Shown here: in pieces, positions 6,756 through 12,554 of the stretch
Layout of the letters: each line of letters opens with the position of its first letter
Numbering within the stretch: the stretch's first letter is position 1
Assembly: GCA_002305255.1 (NCBI GenBank)
Contig: DBQN01000035.1
Span: 7,804-21,254 of the forward strand
DNA: 13,451 nucleotides
Direction of reading: 5' to 3'
From: Firmicutes bacterium UBA1393
Lineage (GTDB): Bacteria > Bacillota > DTU025
Position numbers and translations under genes: made by a program
The notes under the pieces: generated by a model
The model's database searches: none
Told to the model about the DNA's origin: nothing
What the model saw: only the letters and a program-made list of their open reading frames with translations

Positions 6756-7460
6756 GTGATGCAGTTGAAGTCCAATGACGGGCGACCGGAGGAGCAACTC
6801 GGGGAATTCTCCCACGAAGCCAGAGAGGCATGGAACCTCATACCCGAACGTGCGAGGCAGGCGCTGCTTAGCAACGTGTGCTGCGGCAATTGCGGCCGGG
6901 TGACCACGATTGTAGCGTTTCGAGCGACGATTGAGAGAGGAAGCCTGACACTTATCGGTAGCTGCAAGAACTGCGGGTCGGAGGTCAGTCGGGTAATCGA
7001 ACAACCCGGGCCGACCAAGCTCTTCACGATTGGATTTGTCGGCCGTAGTGCTGAGCAGTTCTTCGAGCCACTCAGGGACGCCGGGGTCAAGCTCGTCGTA
7101 GACATCAGGCTGAACAACGTCTCGCAGCTGGCTGGGTTTACGAAGCGTGGAGACCTTCCTTACTTTCTGCAGAAGATCTGCGGCATAGGCTATGTGCACG
7201 TGCCAGAGCTCGCGCCCACGAAGGAGATAATGGACAGCTACAAGTCAGGCGCGATGGACTGGCCGACGTTCGAGGCGCAGTTCACGGAGCTGATGCGTGA
7301 GCGCGGTCAGCTGGGCCCGGATAGCGTCATCCCGAAGCTGGCCCGCCGCGGGCCGGTGGCTCTGCTGTGCAGCGAGGCCGATGCCTTGCGATGCCACCGG
7401 AGCTTGGTGGCGGAGCAGGCCAGGCGAGCGGTGCCGGGTCTGGTTGTCGTGCACTTGTAG
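6756..7460 (+). CDS. DUF488 protein with N-terminal four-cysteine zinc-ribbon-like extension
   Basis: About 233 residues. The start is either GTG 6756 or the adjacent ATG 6759; neither has a well-spaced Shine-Dalgarno. Numbering from the ATG, residues 41-72 hold two CxxC pairs (C42-G-N-C45 and C69-K-N-C72), which look like a zinc ribbon. Residues 88-233 are a DUF488 domain: FTIGFVGRSAEQFFEPL, VVDIRLNNVSQLAGFTKR, a Tyr/His-rich YVHVPELAPT stretch, and the hallmark LLCSEADALRCHRSLVAE with C204 and C212-H213-R214. The biochemical role of DUF488 is not established. The added ribbon suggests nucleic-acid or protein binding, which is inference. It is 129 bases downstream of the GNAT gene and could be in the same transcript. 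The 208-bp repeat array begins 72 bases after its stop. Confidence 0.83.
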   Translation: MMQLKSNDGRPEEQLGEFSHEAREAWNLIPERARQALLSNVCCGNCGRVTTIVAFRATIERGSLTLIGSCKNCGSEVSRVIEQPGPTKLFTIGFVGRSAEQFFEPLRDAGVKLVVDIRLNNVSQLAGFTKRGDLPYFLQKICGIGYVHVPELAPTKEIMDSYKSGAMDWPTFEAQFTELMRERGQLGPDSVIPKLARRGPVALLCSEADALRCHRSLVAEQARRAVPGLVVVHL

Positions 7461-7489
7461 ATCGGGAAGCCGGGCTGGCGGGGCGGAGT

Positions 7490-7525
7490 GGACGGCGATG
7501 GCGGTGCGGCGCGGCAGTGCCGTCC
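7490..7525 (+). terminator. weak hairpin after the DUF488 gene
   Basis: GGACGGC (7490-7496) pairs with GCCGTCC (7519-7525) around a GC-rich 22-nt loop, 30 bases after the DUF488 stop. There is no T-tract downstream, so termination is uncertain and transcription may continue into the repeat array. Confidence 0.3.
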
Positions 7526-7531
7526 GGGGTG

Positions 7532-8271
7532 GAAGGGCAATATCACTATTTCGGAAGATAGCGGGCGGCTTTACTGAGGAAATCGAGGTAATGGGCTGCG
7601 GTTTCTGTAGAAATCGGGGTAATCGGTCGCCGGCGGCTGGTGCCGTCCGTCGGCTGCAGATCCGTGCACTAGGGCCACCTCGTTGAGCAGCGGGTTCGTC
7701 GGGGCGTTCCGGAGGATGGTGGGCGCCCGGCGGGGGGCGAAAAGGGATTACCACGGTTCTGGAAGATAGCCGGCGGCTTCACTGCGGAAATCGAGGTAAT
7801 GGGCCGCGGTTTCTGTGGAAATTGGGATAATCGGTCGCAGGCGGCTGGTGCCGTCCGTCGGCTGCAGATCCGTGCACTAGGGCCACCTCGTTGAGCAGCG
7901 GGTTCATCTGAGCATACTAGGTCTCATTTCGGGGCTCGGCTGGGCGCAAAGGGTATTACCACGGATCTGAAAGATAGCGGGTCGCTTTACTGAAGAAATG
8001 AAGGTATCGGGCCGCGGTTTCTGTGGAAATCGTGATAATCGGTCGCAGGCGGCTCGTACCGGTCGTCGGCTGTGGATCGGCCTGTCAAGGCCACCTCGTT
8101 GAGCAGCGGCTCCTCCGCGACGGCCCAGACGATGTTAGGGGCCTGGCGGGGGCCGACAGGGCATTACCACGGATCTGAAAGATAGCGGCTGGCTTTACTG
8201 AGGAAATCGAGGTATCGGGCCGCGCTATCTTTCAGAATCGACATAATGGGTCGCCGACGGCCCGCGCCGAC
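7532..8271. repeat. tandem array of 208-bp units (three full, one partial) with nested ~30-nt motifs
   Basis: Units lie at 7532-7739, 7740-7947, 7948-8155 and 8156 to about 8271. The anchor RAAGATAGC recurs at 7554, 7762, 7970 and 8178, exactly 208 bases apart. A second anchor, GCCACCTCGTTGAGCAGCGG, recurs at 7674, 7882 and 8090. About 160 bases of each unit are well conserved and the last 46-50 are more diverged, though length is kept. Each unit holds three related motifs with core GAAATCGNGRTAAT. One is inverted (about 7536, 7744, 7952, 8160); two are direct and 31 bases apart (7567/7598, 7775/7806, 7983/8014, 8191/8222). The period is not divisible by three and no conserved frame spans units, so this is not a coding repeat. 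It could be a protein-binding array, tandem structured RNAs, or a miniature element amplified in place. No transposase lies nearby. Confidence 0.93.
8175..8235. repeat. perfect 13-bp inverted repeat in the last unit
   Basis: CTGAAAGATAGCG (8175-8187) and CGCTATCTTTCAG (8223-8235) are exact reverse complements around a 35-nt interior. In units 1-3 the right arm is a diverged version (GGTTTCTGTGGAAATC-like), which folds better as a local 6-bp hairpin. The terminal unit therefore differs in structure from the internal ones. Confidence 0.85.
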
Positions 8272-8323
8272 TACTTGGTGCCGCCGCGGCTCCCCACCGG
8301 GCTAGGCCATATTAGAAAAGGAA

Positions 8324-8352
8324 GCCCCCGCCTCCTGCCAGGAGGCGGGGGC
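8324..8352 (-). terminator. strong hairpin with T-rich tail on the minus strand
   Basis: GCCCCCGCCTCCT (8324-8336) pairs perfectly with AGGAGGCGGGGGC (8340-8352), a 13-bp GC-rich stem with a 3-nt loop. Read on the minus strand it is followed by TTCCTTTTCTAAT, a good intrinsic-terminator tail. The plus-strand side has no T-run. It would stop leftward transcription entering the repeat array, yet no minus-strand gene is seen to its right. It may insulate the array from antisense transcription starting in the GntR promoter region. Confidence 0.6.
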
Positions 8353-8495
8353 GCTACCTATTACGTTACCCTGCCGACTGATGCCGGCGCCTCTCTGCGC
8401 CAGCTCAGGGGCGGCCCCGTGGCGGTCCTTGGCGAGGCCACGCCCGCGGTCTCAACCTTGTCGTTTGACTCAGGCATCGGGATGGTCTCTCTGTG
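8353..8495. other. non-coding stretch between hairpin and regulator promoter
   Basis: No convincing gene is seen here. A local 6-bp stem, CGTGGC (8418-8423) with GCCACG (8437-8442), is the only clear structure. An open frame at 8275-8499 crosses the strong 8324 hairpin and looks like no known protein. With the array and the operator region this completes the gene-free stretch 7461-8600. Confidence 0.5.
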
Positions 8496-8527
8496 TTGAA
8501 AGGGTCTGCCATTCGTGTTAGTCTAAT
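8496..8527 (+). promoter_or_regulatory. candidate promoter of the GntR-ABC transporter operon
   Basis: TTGAAA (8496-8501) is a fair -35. Either TAGTCT (8519-8524, 17-bp spacing) or TCTAAT (8522-8527, 5/6 match but 20-bp spacing) would be the -10. The palindromic operator starts at 8527, directly against the -10, as expected for repression. Confidence 0.45.
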
Positions 8528-8544
8528 TGTAGGATGTCCTACAA
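8527..8544. promoter_or_regulatory. 18-bp palindromic operator, probably for the GntR regulator
   Basis: TTGTAGGATGTCCTACAA: two perfect 8-bp half-sites with a 2-bp centre. It sits 57 bases before the chosen GTG start of the GntR gene and abuts the promoter -10, so binding would block the operon including the regulator itself. GntR-family operators are short dyads of this size. That this regulator binds here is inferred from position and symmetry. Confidence 0.75.
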
Positions 8545-8600
8545 CTGGCCGCCGCCTGCCATTGTCGTGGCGGCTGCGGCGGGAGTGGGGGGATGGCCTG

Positions 8601-9344
8601 GTGGACGCCGGGTTGCTGCAGTCATCGCGGGCTCATACAGCTACCCACATAGCACGCCAGATGCTTGAGGAGCAGATCAGGGAGGGTTTTCTCGAACCCG
8701 GCTCGCGTCTGCCCACTGAGCCCGAGCTCGCAAGCAAGCTGGGAGTGAGCAGGAACTCTCTGCGCGAGGCTTTGAGGGCGCTCGAGGATTGTGGGCTTGT
8801 CACCAAACGGCACGGGGTTGGCACTTTCGTTACTGACAGCCGTCCTCTGGTGAAGGGCGGCTTGGAGCGCCTGGTCAGCATTGCCGAGTTCATTGCGGGC
8901 GAGGGCCGGCAGCCAGGGAGCGTGCTGGTGCAGTCGTCTACAACGGCCGCCAGTCCGGAGCTTGAACGGCGACTCGGTCTCACTGAGAATGAGCAGGTAG
9001 CCGTGGTTGAAACGATCAAGACCGCCGATTCGCAGCCAGTGGCAGTCTGCATTGATTACATACCCACTGCGTACCTTCCAGAGAACTTCGACGCCGGCGC
9101 ACTTCATGAGGCCATATTCGAGGGGCTCCAGCGTGAGCTGGGCATCGTCATCAAGTATGCGGAGTGTCAGATAGTTCCGACAACAGCGACGGCTGCGCTC
9201 GCCTCGAAGTTGGACGTCAGCGAGGGCGCTGCCCTCTTGCTGCTAGATCAGGTGCATGTTGACGACCGTGGTAAGCGCGTGTTTCACTCAAAGAGTTACT
9301 TCCCGTCGAACCGATTCTCATTCGTCGTAATCAGGCATCGATAG
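8601..9344 (+). CDS. GntR-family (HutC/UTRA-type) transcriptional regulator
   Basis: A 247-residue DNA-binding regulator of the operon. I chose GTG 8601 because GGGGGGA lies 7 bases upstream and because the frame further 5' overlaps the promoter and operator. The result also fits the usual HutC length (235-250). Residues 12-77 are the winged helix: HIARQMLEEQIREGFLEPGS, then LPTEPELASKLGVSRNSLRE and HGVGTFV. Residues of about 95-243 are a UTRA ligand-binding domain: GRQPGSVLVQSSTTAASPELERRLGL, VAVCIDYIP, GIVIKYAECQIVPTTATAALASKLDVSEGAALLLLDQV, and HSKSYFPSNRFSFVVIR. The ligand is probably the transported sugar/nucleoside or its phosphorylated product. It is first in the operon, 44 bases before the solute-binding protein gene, and is likely autoregulated through the 8527-8544 palindrome. 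Confidence 0.92.
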   Translation: MDAGLLQSSRAHTATHIARQMLEEQIREGFLEPGSRLPTEPELASKLGVSRNSLREALRALEDCGLVTKRHGVGTFVTDSRPLVKGGLERLVSIAEFIAGEGRQPGSVLVQSSTTAASPELERRLGLTENEQVAVVETIKTADSQPVAVCIDYIPTAYLPENFDAGALHEAIFEGLQRELGIVIKYAECQIVPTTATAALASKLDVSEGAALLLLDQVHVDDRGKRVFHSKSYFPSNRFSFVVIRHR

Positions 9345-9361
9345 GCGGACCGCCGTCCGCC
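9344..9361 (+). other. hairpin between regulator and solute-binding protein genes
   Basis: GGCGGAC (9344-9350), a CGCC loop, then GTCCGCC (9355-9361). The stem starts at the last base of the GntR stop codon. There is no T-run, so it more likely marks an mRNA processing or stability boundary than a full terminator. Confidence 0.5.
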
Positions 9362-9388
9362 TCAATATGTTGATGGGGGGAAAGCAGA

Positions 9389-10648
9389 TTGAAGAAGCGC
9401 ATTCTTGGTTTTCTGATACTGATCGCTCTTCTGGTGCCCATGGTTGGGGCAGCGGCACCCACGGTCAACCTGGAAGTCGTGTGGATGGCATGGCCGAAGG
9501 ACATGGTAGACCAACTCATCGCCGGGTTCAACAAGATTCATCCCGAGATCAAGGTAGACATGCAGCTGGTGCCGTTCACTCAGTTGTTCCAAACACTTGA
9601 GGTGAGACTGCCGGCCGGAGGCACGCCCGATGTCTACATAGTTGACGGGCCGCTCACTCCGTCGTACGCGGCTCGCGGCTTCCTGCTTCCGCTCGATCAG
9701 TATTACACCGCTAACGACTTGAAGGCCTGGTTCCCGGCGTCGATTGACACGGCGAAATACCAGGGCAAGCTCTATTCGATTCCCTACGCCACGTCATCGG
9801 CGGCCCTGTTCTACAACAAGGACATCTTCAAGCAGTACGGCGTCGCGCTTCCGCCGGCCGACACCAGGCTGACGTGGGAGCAAGTGGCTGAACTGGCCCG
9901 CAAGCTGACCATCGACAGCAACAAGGACGGTCAGGTAGACGTGTGGGGTCTGCTCATCGAACAGATCGACAGGCCGTATCAGCTGTTGCCGCTGGTCCAG
10001 TCGAAGGGTGCGAACGCTATCTCGCCTGACGGTTTGACGACGGAGGGCTACATCAACTCCAAGCCCTTCATCGAGGCCACCACGTTCTACTGGAAGCTGT
10101 TCAACGAGTGGAAGGTGAGCCCGCAGGGCATTCCGGACGCCGCCAAGTCGAGGGAGTACTTCGGCAACGGCAAGGCCGCGATGATGCTCGGGGCGGAATG
10201 GAATATCTCAAGGCTTGCGGAGTTCAAGGGACTCGACTTCGGCATGTCGCCGCATCCCTACTTCGCTGGCGGCACGGCTGTCACTCCCACAGGAAGCTGG
10301 CATGTCGGCATCAACGCGAAGACCACCAAGAAGGACGCGGCTCTGGCTTTCCTCAACTATATAACCGGACGCGACGCTGCCATCCTGTGGCACAAGCTGT
10401 TCGGTCATGCGCCGGCGCGCCCTGACGTTTACGAGGCGTTGCCCGAGGTGTTCGGCAATCCAATGTGGAAGACATTGATCGACGAGATGAAGAACACTGC
10501 AGTAGCACGGCCGATCACACCGGGCTATCTTGAATACGAGCTCATGCTCAGAGAGGCCTTCAACTCGATCCACTATGGCGCCGACCCGGCTGCCACGCTG
10601 AACGACGCCGCCAAGAGGATCGACCGTGAGCTGCGCAAATACCGTTAG
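9389..10648 (+). CDS. ABC transporter extracellular solute-binding protein (carbohydrate, MalE-like family 1)
   Basis: A 419-residue exported binding protein that delivers substrate to the two permeases encoded next. The start is TTG 9389, with GGGGGG ending 8 bases upstream; KKR then follows directly, as in a signal peptide. Residues 1-23 are a signal sequence (MKKRILGFLILIALLVPMVG, then AAAP). No cysteine lies near the cleavage site, so it lacks a lipobox and would be released as a soluble protein. Family landmarks: VWMAWPKDMVDQLIAGFNKIHPEIKVDM, PAGGTPDVYIVDGP (75-88), YQGKLYSIPYATSSAALFYNKDIFKQYG (124-151), TWEQVAELARKL, and DSNKDGQVDVWG (176-187), a calcium-loop-like turn common in this family. 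GTAVTPTGSWHVGINAKTTKKDAALAFLNY is the typical C-terminal part. Ligand unknown; the downstream phosphorylase suggests a nucleoside or other glycoside. Confidence 0.9.
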   Translation: MKKRILGFLILIALLVPMVGAAAPTVNLEVVWMAWPKDMVDQLIAGFNKIHPEIKVDMQLVPFTQLFQTLEVRLPAGGTPDVYIVDGPLTPSYAARGFLLPLDQYYTANDLKAWFPASIDTAKYQGKLYSIPYATSSAALFYNKDIFKQYGVALPPADTRLTWEQVAELARKLTIDSNKDGQVDVWGLLIEQIDRPYQLLPLVQSKGANAISPDGLTTEGYINSKPFIEATTFYWKLFNEWKVSPQGIPDAAKSREYFGNGKAAMMLGAEWNISRLAEFKGLDFGMSPHPYFAGGTAVTPTGSWHVGINAKTTKKDAALAFLNYITGRDAAILWHKLFGHAPARPDVYEALPEVFGNPMWKTLIDEMKNTAVARPITPGYLEYELMLREAFNSIHYGADPAATLNDAAKRIDRELRKYR

Positions 10649-10680
10649 CCGCTGACGTGAGCAACCCGTGAGCAACTAGC

Positions 10681-10757
10681 GAGGGCGGCGGCAGTCGGCC
10701 GAACCGGCCGAACGGGCCGAACCGGTGAACCGGCCGCAGGCTACTGCCGCCTCCGCC
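10681..10757 (+). repeat. 9-bp direct repeats inside a long stem-loop between SBP and permease genes
   Basis: GGCCGAACC-like 9-mers repeat from 10697 to 10736: GGCCGAACC, GGCCGAACG, GGCCGAACC, GGTGAACC, then GGCCG. They are enclosed by GCGGCAGT (10688-10695) and ACTGCCGC (10743-10750), with an inner CGGCCG/CGGCCG pair. The whole can fold as a large GC-rich hairpin in the 128-base gap. Such intercistronic hairpins commonly protect the upstream binding-protein message and lower permease expression. That role here is inference. Confidence 0.75.
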
Positions 10758-10776
10758 CCCAATTCGAGGTGCTACC

Positions 10777-11643
10777 ATGTTCAAGGACGGGAAGGCCGCG
10801 TTCTGGTTCATCCTGCCTGCATTCATATTCCTGTCCCTCTTCAAGCTCTGGCCCATAGCGGTGTCTTTCGTGGAGAGCTTCATGCAGTCTACGATATCAG
10901 GGCGCCGATTCTTCGTGGGCTTCGAGAACTATGTCTACCTGCTCAAAGATGACCCTGTGTTCTGGAAGTCCATGAGGGTGACGTTGCTGTATTCGCTGAT
11001 AATCAACCCCCTCACCGTGGTCGTATCGCTTTCCATGGCGCTGTTGCTCAACAGGCCGGGACGGCACATCGGCTTCATGCGCACGCTGGTGTTCCTTCCG
11101 TCGGCCATCTCCATGTCGGTTGTGGCAGTGATCTGGAGCGTCATGCTCGATCCTTACTATGGCCTGGTCAACAGCATCCTCAGGCTGTTTGGCCTGCCGC
11201 CGCAGCCGTTCCTCACCTCGCCCTCGCAGGCGCTCTGGTGCCTCATGGCGCTGGCGCTGTGGCGGGGCGCAGGCTACTGGATGATGTTCTTCCTGGCAGG
11301 GTTGCAGGGAATACCGCACGAGATCTACGAGGCGGCGGAGATCGACGGGGCCAGAGGCCTCGCCCGCACTCTCAAGATCACCCTCCCGTTGCTCTCGCGG
11401 ACGACCTCATTCGTGCTGGTGTCGAATACCGCGTTCAACTTTCTCACCTTCGCGCCGGTGTTCATCCTCACCAGAGGTGGGCCCATGGGCTCCACCAACA
11501 TGCTGATGTATGAATCCTACAAGAGCGCGTTCGTGAATGTGGACATGGGCCGCGCCACGGCCATATCGTCGATGCTTCTTGTTCTGATACTGCTCATCTC
11601 CCTGGTGCAGCTGCGGGTGACGCGCGCCAGGTTCGACTACTGA
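10777..11643 (+). CDS. CUT1-type ABC sugar permease (MalF/UgpA-like)
   Basis: A 288-residue inner-membrane permease subunit. Six hydrophobic segments are visible at about 8-31, 66-91, 103-124, 152-176, 207-230 and 262-280. The EAA loop that docks the ATPase reads YEAAEIDGARGLARTLKITLP (184-204), with the conserved Glu-Ala-Ala, Gly191 and LP. FFVGFENYVYLLKDDPVFWKS after the first segment is the usual MalF/UgpA periplasmic signature. The ATG at 10777 has GAGGTG 5 bases upstream. The next permease follows 33 bases after the stop. Together they form the transmembrane heterodimer. No ATPase gene is present in the operon. Confidence 0.93.
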   Translation: MFKDGKAAFWFILPAFIFLSLFKLWPIAVSFVESFMQSTISGRRFFVGFENYVYLLKDDPVFWKSMRVTLLYSLIINPLTVVVSLSMALLLNRPGRHIGFMRTLVFLPSAISMSVVAVIWSVMLDPYYGLVNSILRLFGLPPQPFLTSPSQALWCLMALALWRGAGYWMMFFLAGLQGIPHEIYEAAEIDGARGLARTLKITLPLLSRTTSFVLVSNTAFNFLTFAPVFILTRGGPMGSTNMLMYESYKSAFVNVDMGRATAISSMLLVLILLISLVQLRVTRARFDY

Positions 11644-11676
11644 TTTGGATTCGACGCCGATCCGGAGGTGCCTGAC

Positions 11677-12519
11677 GTGATGCGAACACTGAAACTCGTG
11701 AGCAGGCTGGGAGCCACGCTGCTCGTGGTCGCACTGGCACTTGTGTTTATCGTGCCTATCTGGTGGACACTCGCCTCGGCCCTGAGGCCCGCCGGGTCGC
11801 TCTATGAGTATGCCAACCCGCTTACCTGGCGCACCTTCATCCCTGAGACGGTAACGCTGGAGAACTTCGTCAACATCTTCGCGAAGCTCGGGTTCGGCCG
11901 CGCCATCGCGAATAGCTTCATCGTGAGCGTCGGCACCATCAGCTTCGGCGTGATGGTGAGCGCGATGGCGGGATTCGCGCTGGCAAAGTTCATCTTCCCG
12001 GGCAAGTCGGTCTTCTTCTTCCTGGTGCTCCTTACCTTCATGGTGCCGTTCGAAGCCATCGTGATCCCGCTGAACCTGGTCGTGAGGAGGATGGGGTTCC
12101 ACAACACCTACTGGGCCTTGATACTCCCGGCCGTCGGCAACGGCCTCGGCATCTTCCTGTTCAAGCAGTTCTTCGAGGAACTCCCGTCGGAACTTCTGGA
12201 GGCCGCCCGCGTAGACGGCGCCTCCTGGTTCACGATCTTCACCCGGCTGGTGCTGCCGCTCAGCGTCCCCGCCGTGGTGACGGTGATGGTAATGATGTTC
12301 CTGTTCCAGTGGAACTCGATGTTCTGGCCCCTGGTGGCCGCCTATTCCAGCAGGTATCAGGTGGTGCAGGTGGCCGTGGCCAGCCACGTGACGGCAGAAG
12401 CGTCGCACTGGGCCAACCTGTTCAGTTCGGCCTTCGCGGCGAGCTTGCCGCCGATGCTGCTATTCCTGCTGGTGCAGAAGCAGTACGTGAAGGGGATAGC
12501 CAGTACCGGTTTCAAGTAG
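11677..12519 (+). CDS. CUT1-type ABC sugar permease (MalG/UgpE-like)
   Basis: A 280-residue inner-membrane permease, partner of the preceding one. GGAGG (11664-11668) is 8 bases before GTG 11677 and 11 before ATG 11680; either may start. A further GTG at 11668 overlaps the ribosome-binding site and is unlikely. Six membrane segments are visible, the first at about 12-34. The MalG-type signature WWTLASALRPAGSLYEY leads into LENFVNIFAKLGFGRAIANS. The EAA loop is ELLEAARVDGASWFTIFTR followed by LVLPL (172-195). VQKQYVKGIASTGFK at the end matches the conserved MalG C-terminus (QRYFVxGxxxGAVKG-like). Cotranscribed with the neighbouring operon genes. Confidence 0.93.
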   Translation: MMRTLKLVSRLGATLLVVALALVFIVPIWWTLASALRPAGSLYEYANPLTWRTFIPETVTLENFVNIFAKLGFGRAIANSFIVSVGTISFGVMVSAMAGFALAKFIFPGKSVFFFLVLLTFMVPFEAIVIPLNLVVRRMGFHNTYWALILPAVGNGLGIFLFKQFFEELPSELLEAARVDGASWFTIFTRLVLPLSVPAVVTVMVMMFLFQWNSMFWPLVAAYSSRYQVVQVAVASHVTAEASHWANLFSSAFAASLPPMLLFLLVQKQYVKGIASTGFK

Positions 12520-12554
12520 ACACACACAATCAGTTTGAGAAGGGATGCGGACCG

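Noticed and set aside
7245..7754. Minus-strand frame and overlapping plus-strand frames entering repeat unit 1
   Set aside because: They overlap the well-supported DUF488 gene or end inside one repeat unit. The frame is not kept in the next unit because 208 is not a multiple of three.
7532..8271. CRISPR array
   Set aside because: The repeats are 208 bp with diverged sequence throughout, the nested motifs are in mixed orientation, there are no uniform unique spacers and no cas gene is nearby.
7532..8271. Integron attC cassette array
   Set aside because: I see no RYYYAAC/GTTRRRY core sites, no cassette ORFs and no integrase gene.
8275..8499. Small plus-strand open frame of 74 codons
   Set aside because: It runs through the strong 13-bp hairpin, has no ribosome-binding site and resembles no protein I know.
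8493..8600. N-terminal extension of the GntR protein from the first in-frame start
   Set aside because: It would translate through the promoter and the palindromic operator and has no family resemblance. GTG 8601 has a good Shine-Dalgarno and gives the normal length.
11515..11522. TCCTACAA half-site matching the GntR palindrome
   Set aside because: It is a single half inside the first permease coding sequence with no partner half-site, so probably chance.
11407..12408. Long minus-strand open frame antisense to the permeases
   Set aside because: Its His/Glu/Arg-rich composition is typical of the reverse frame of a membrane-protein gene at high GC, with no domain match.
12309..12554. Upstream extension of the phosphorylase frame
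   Set aside because: It lies inside the second permease gene. The ATG at 12555 has its own ribosome-binding site and begins at the conserved N-terminus.
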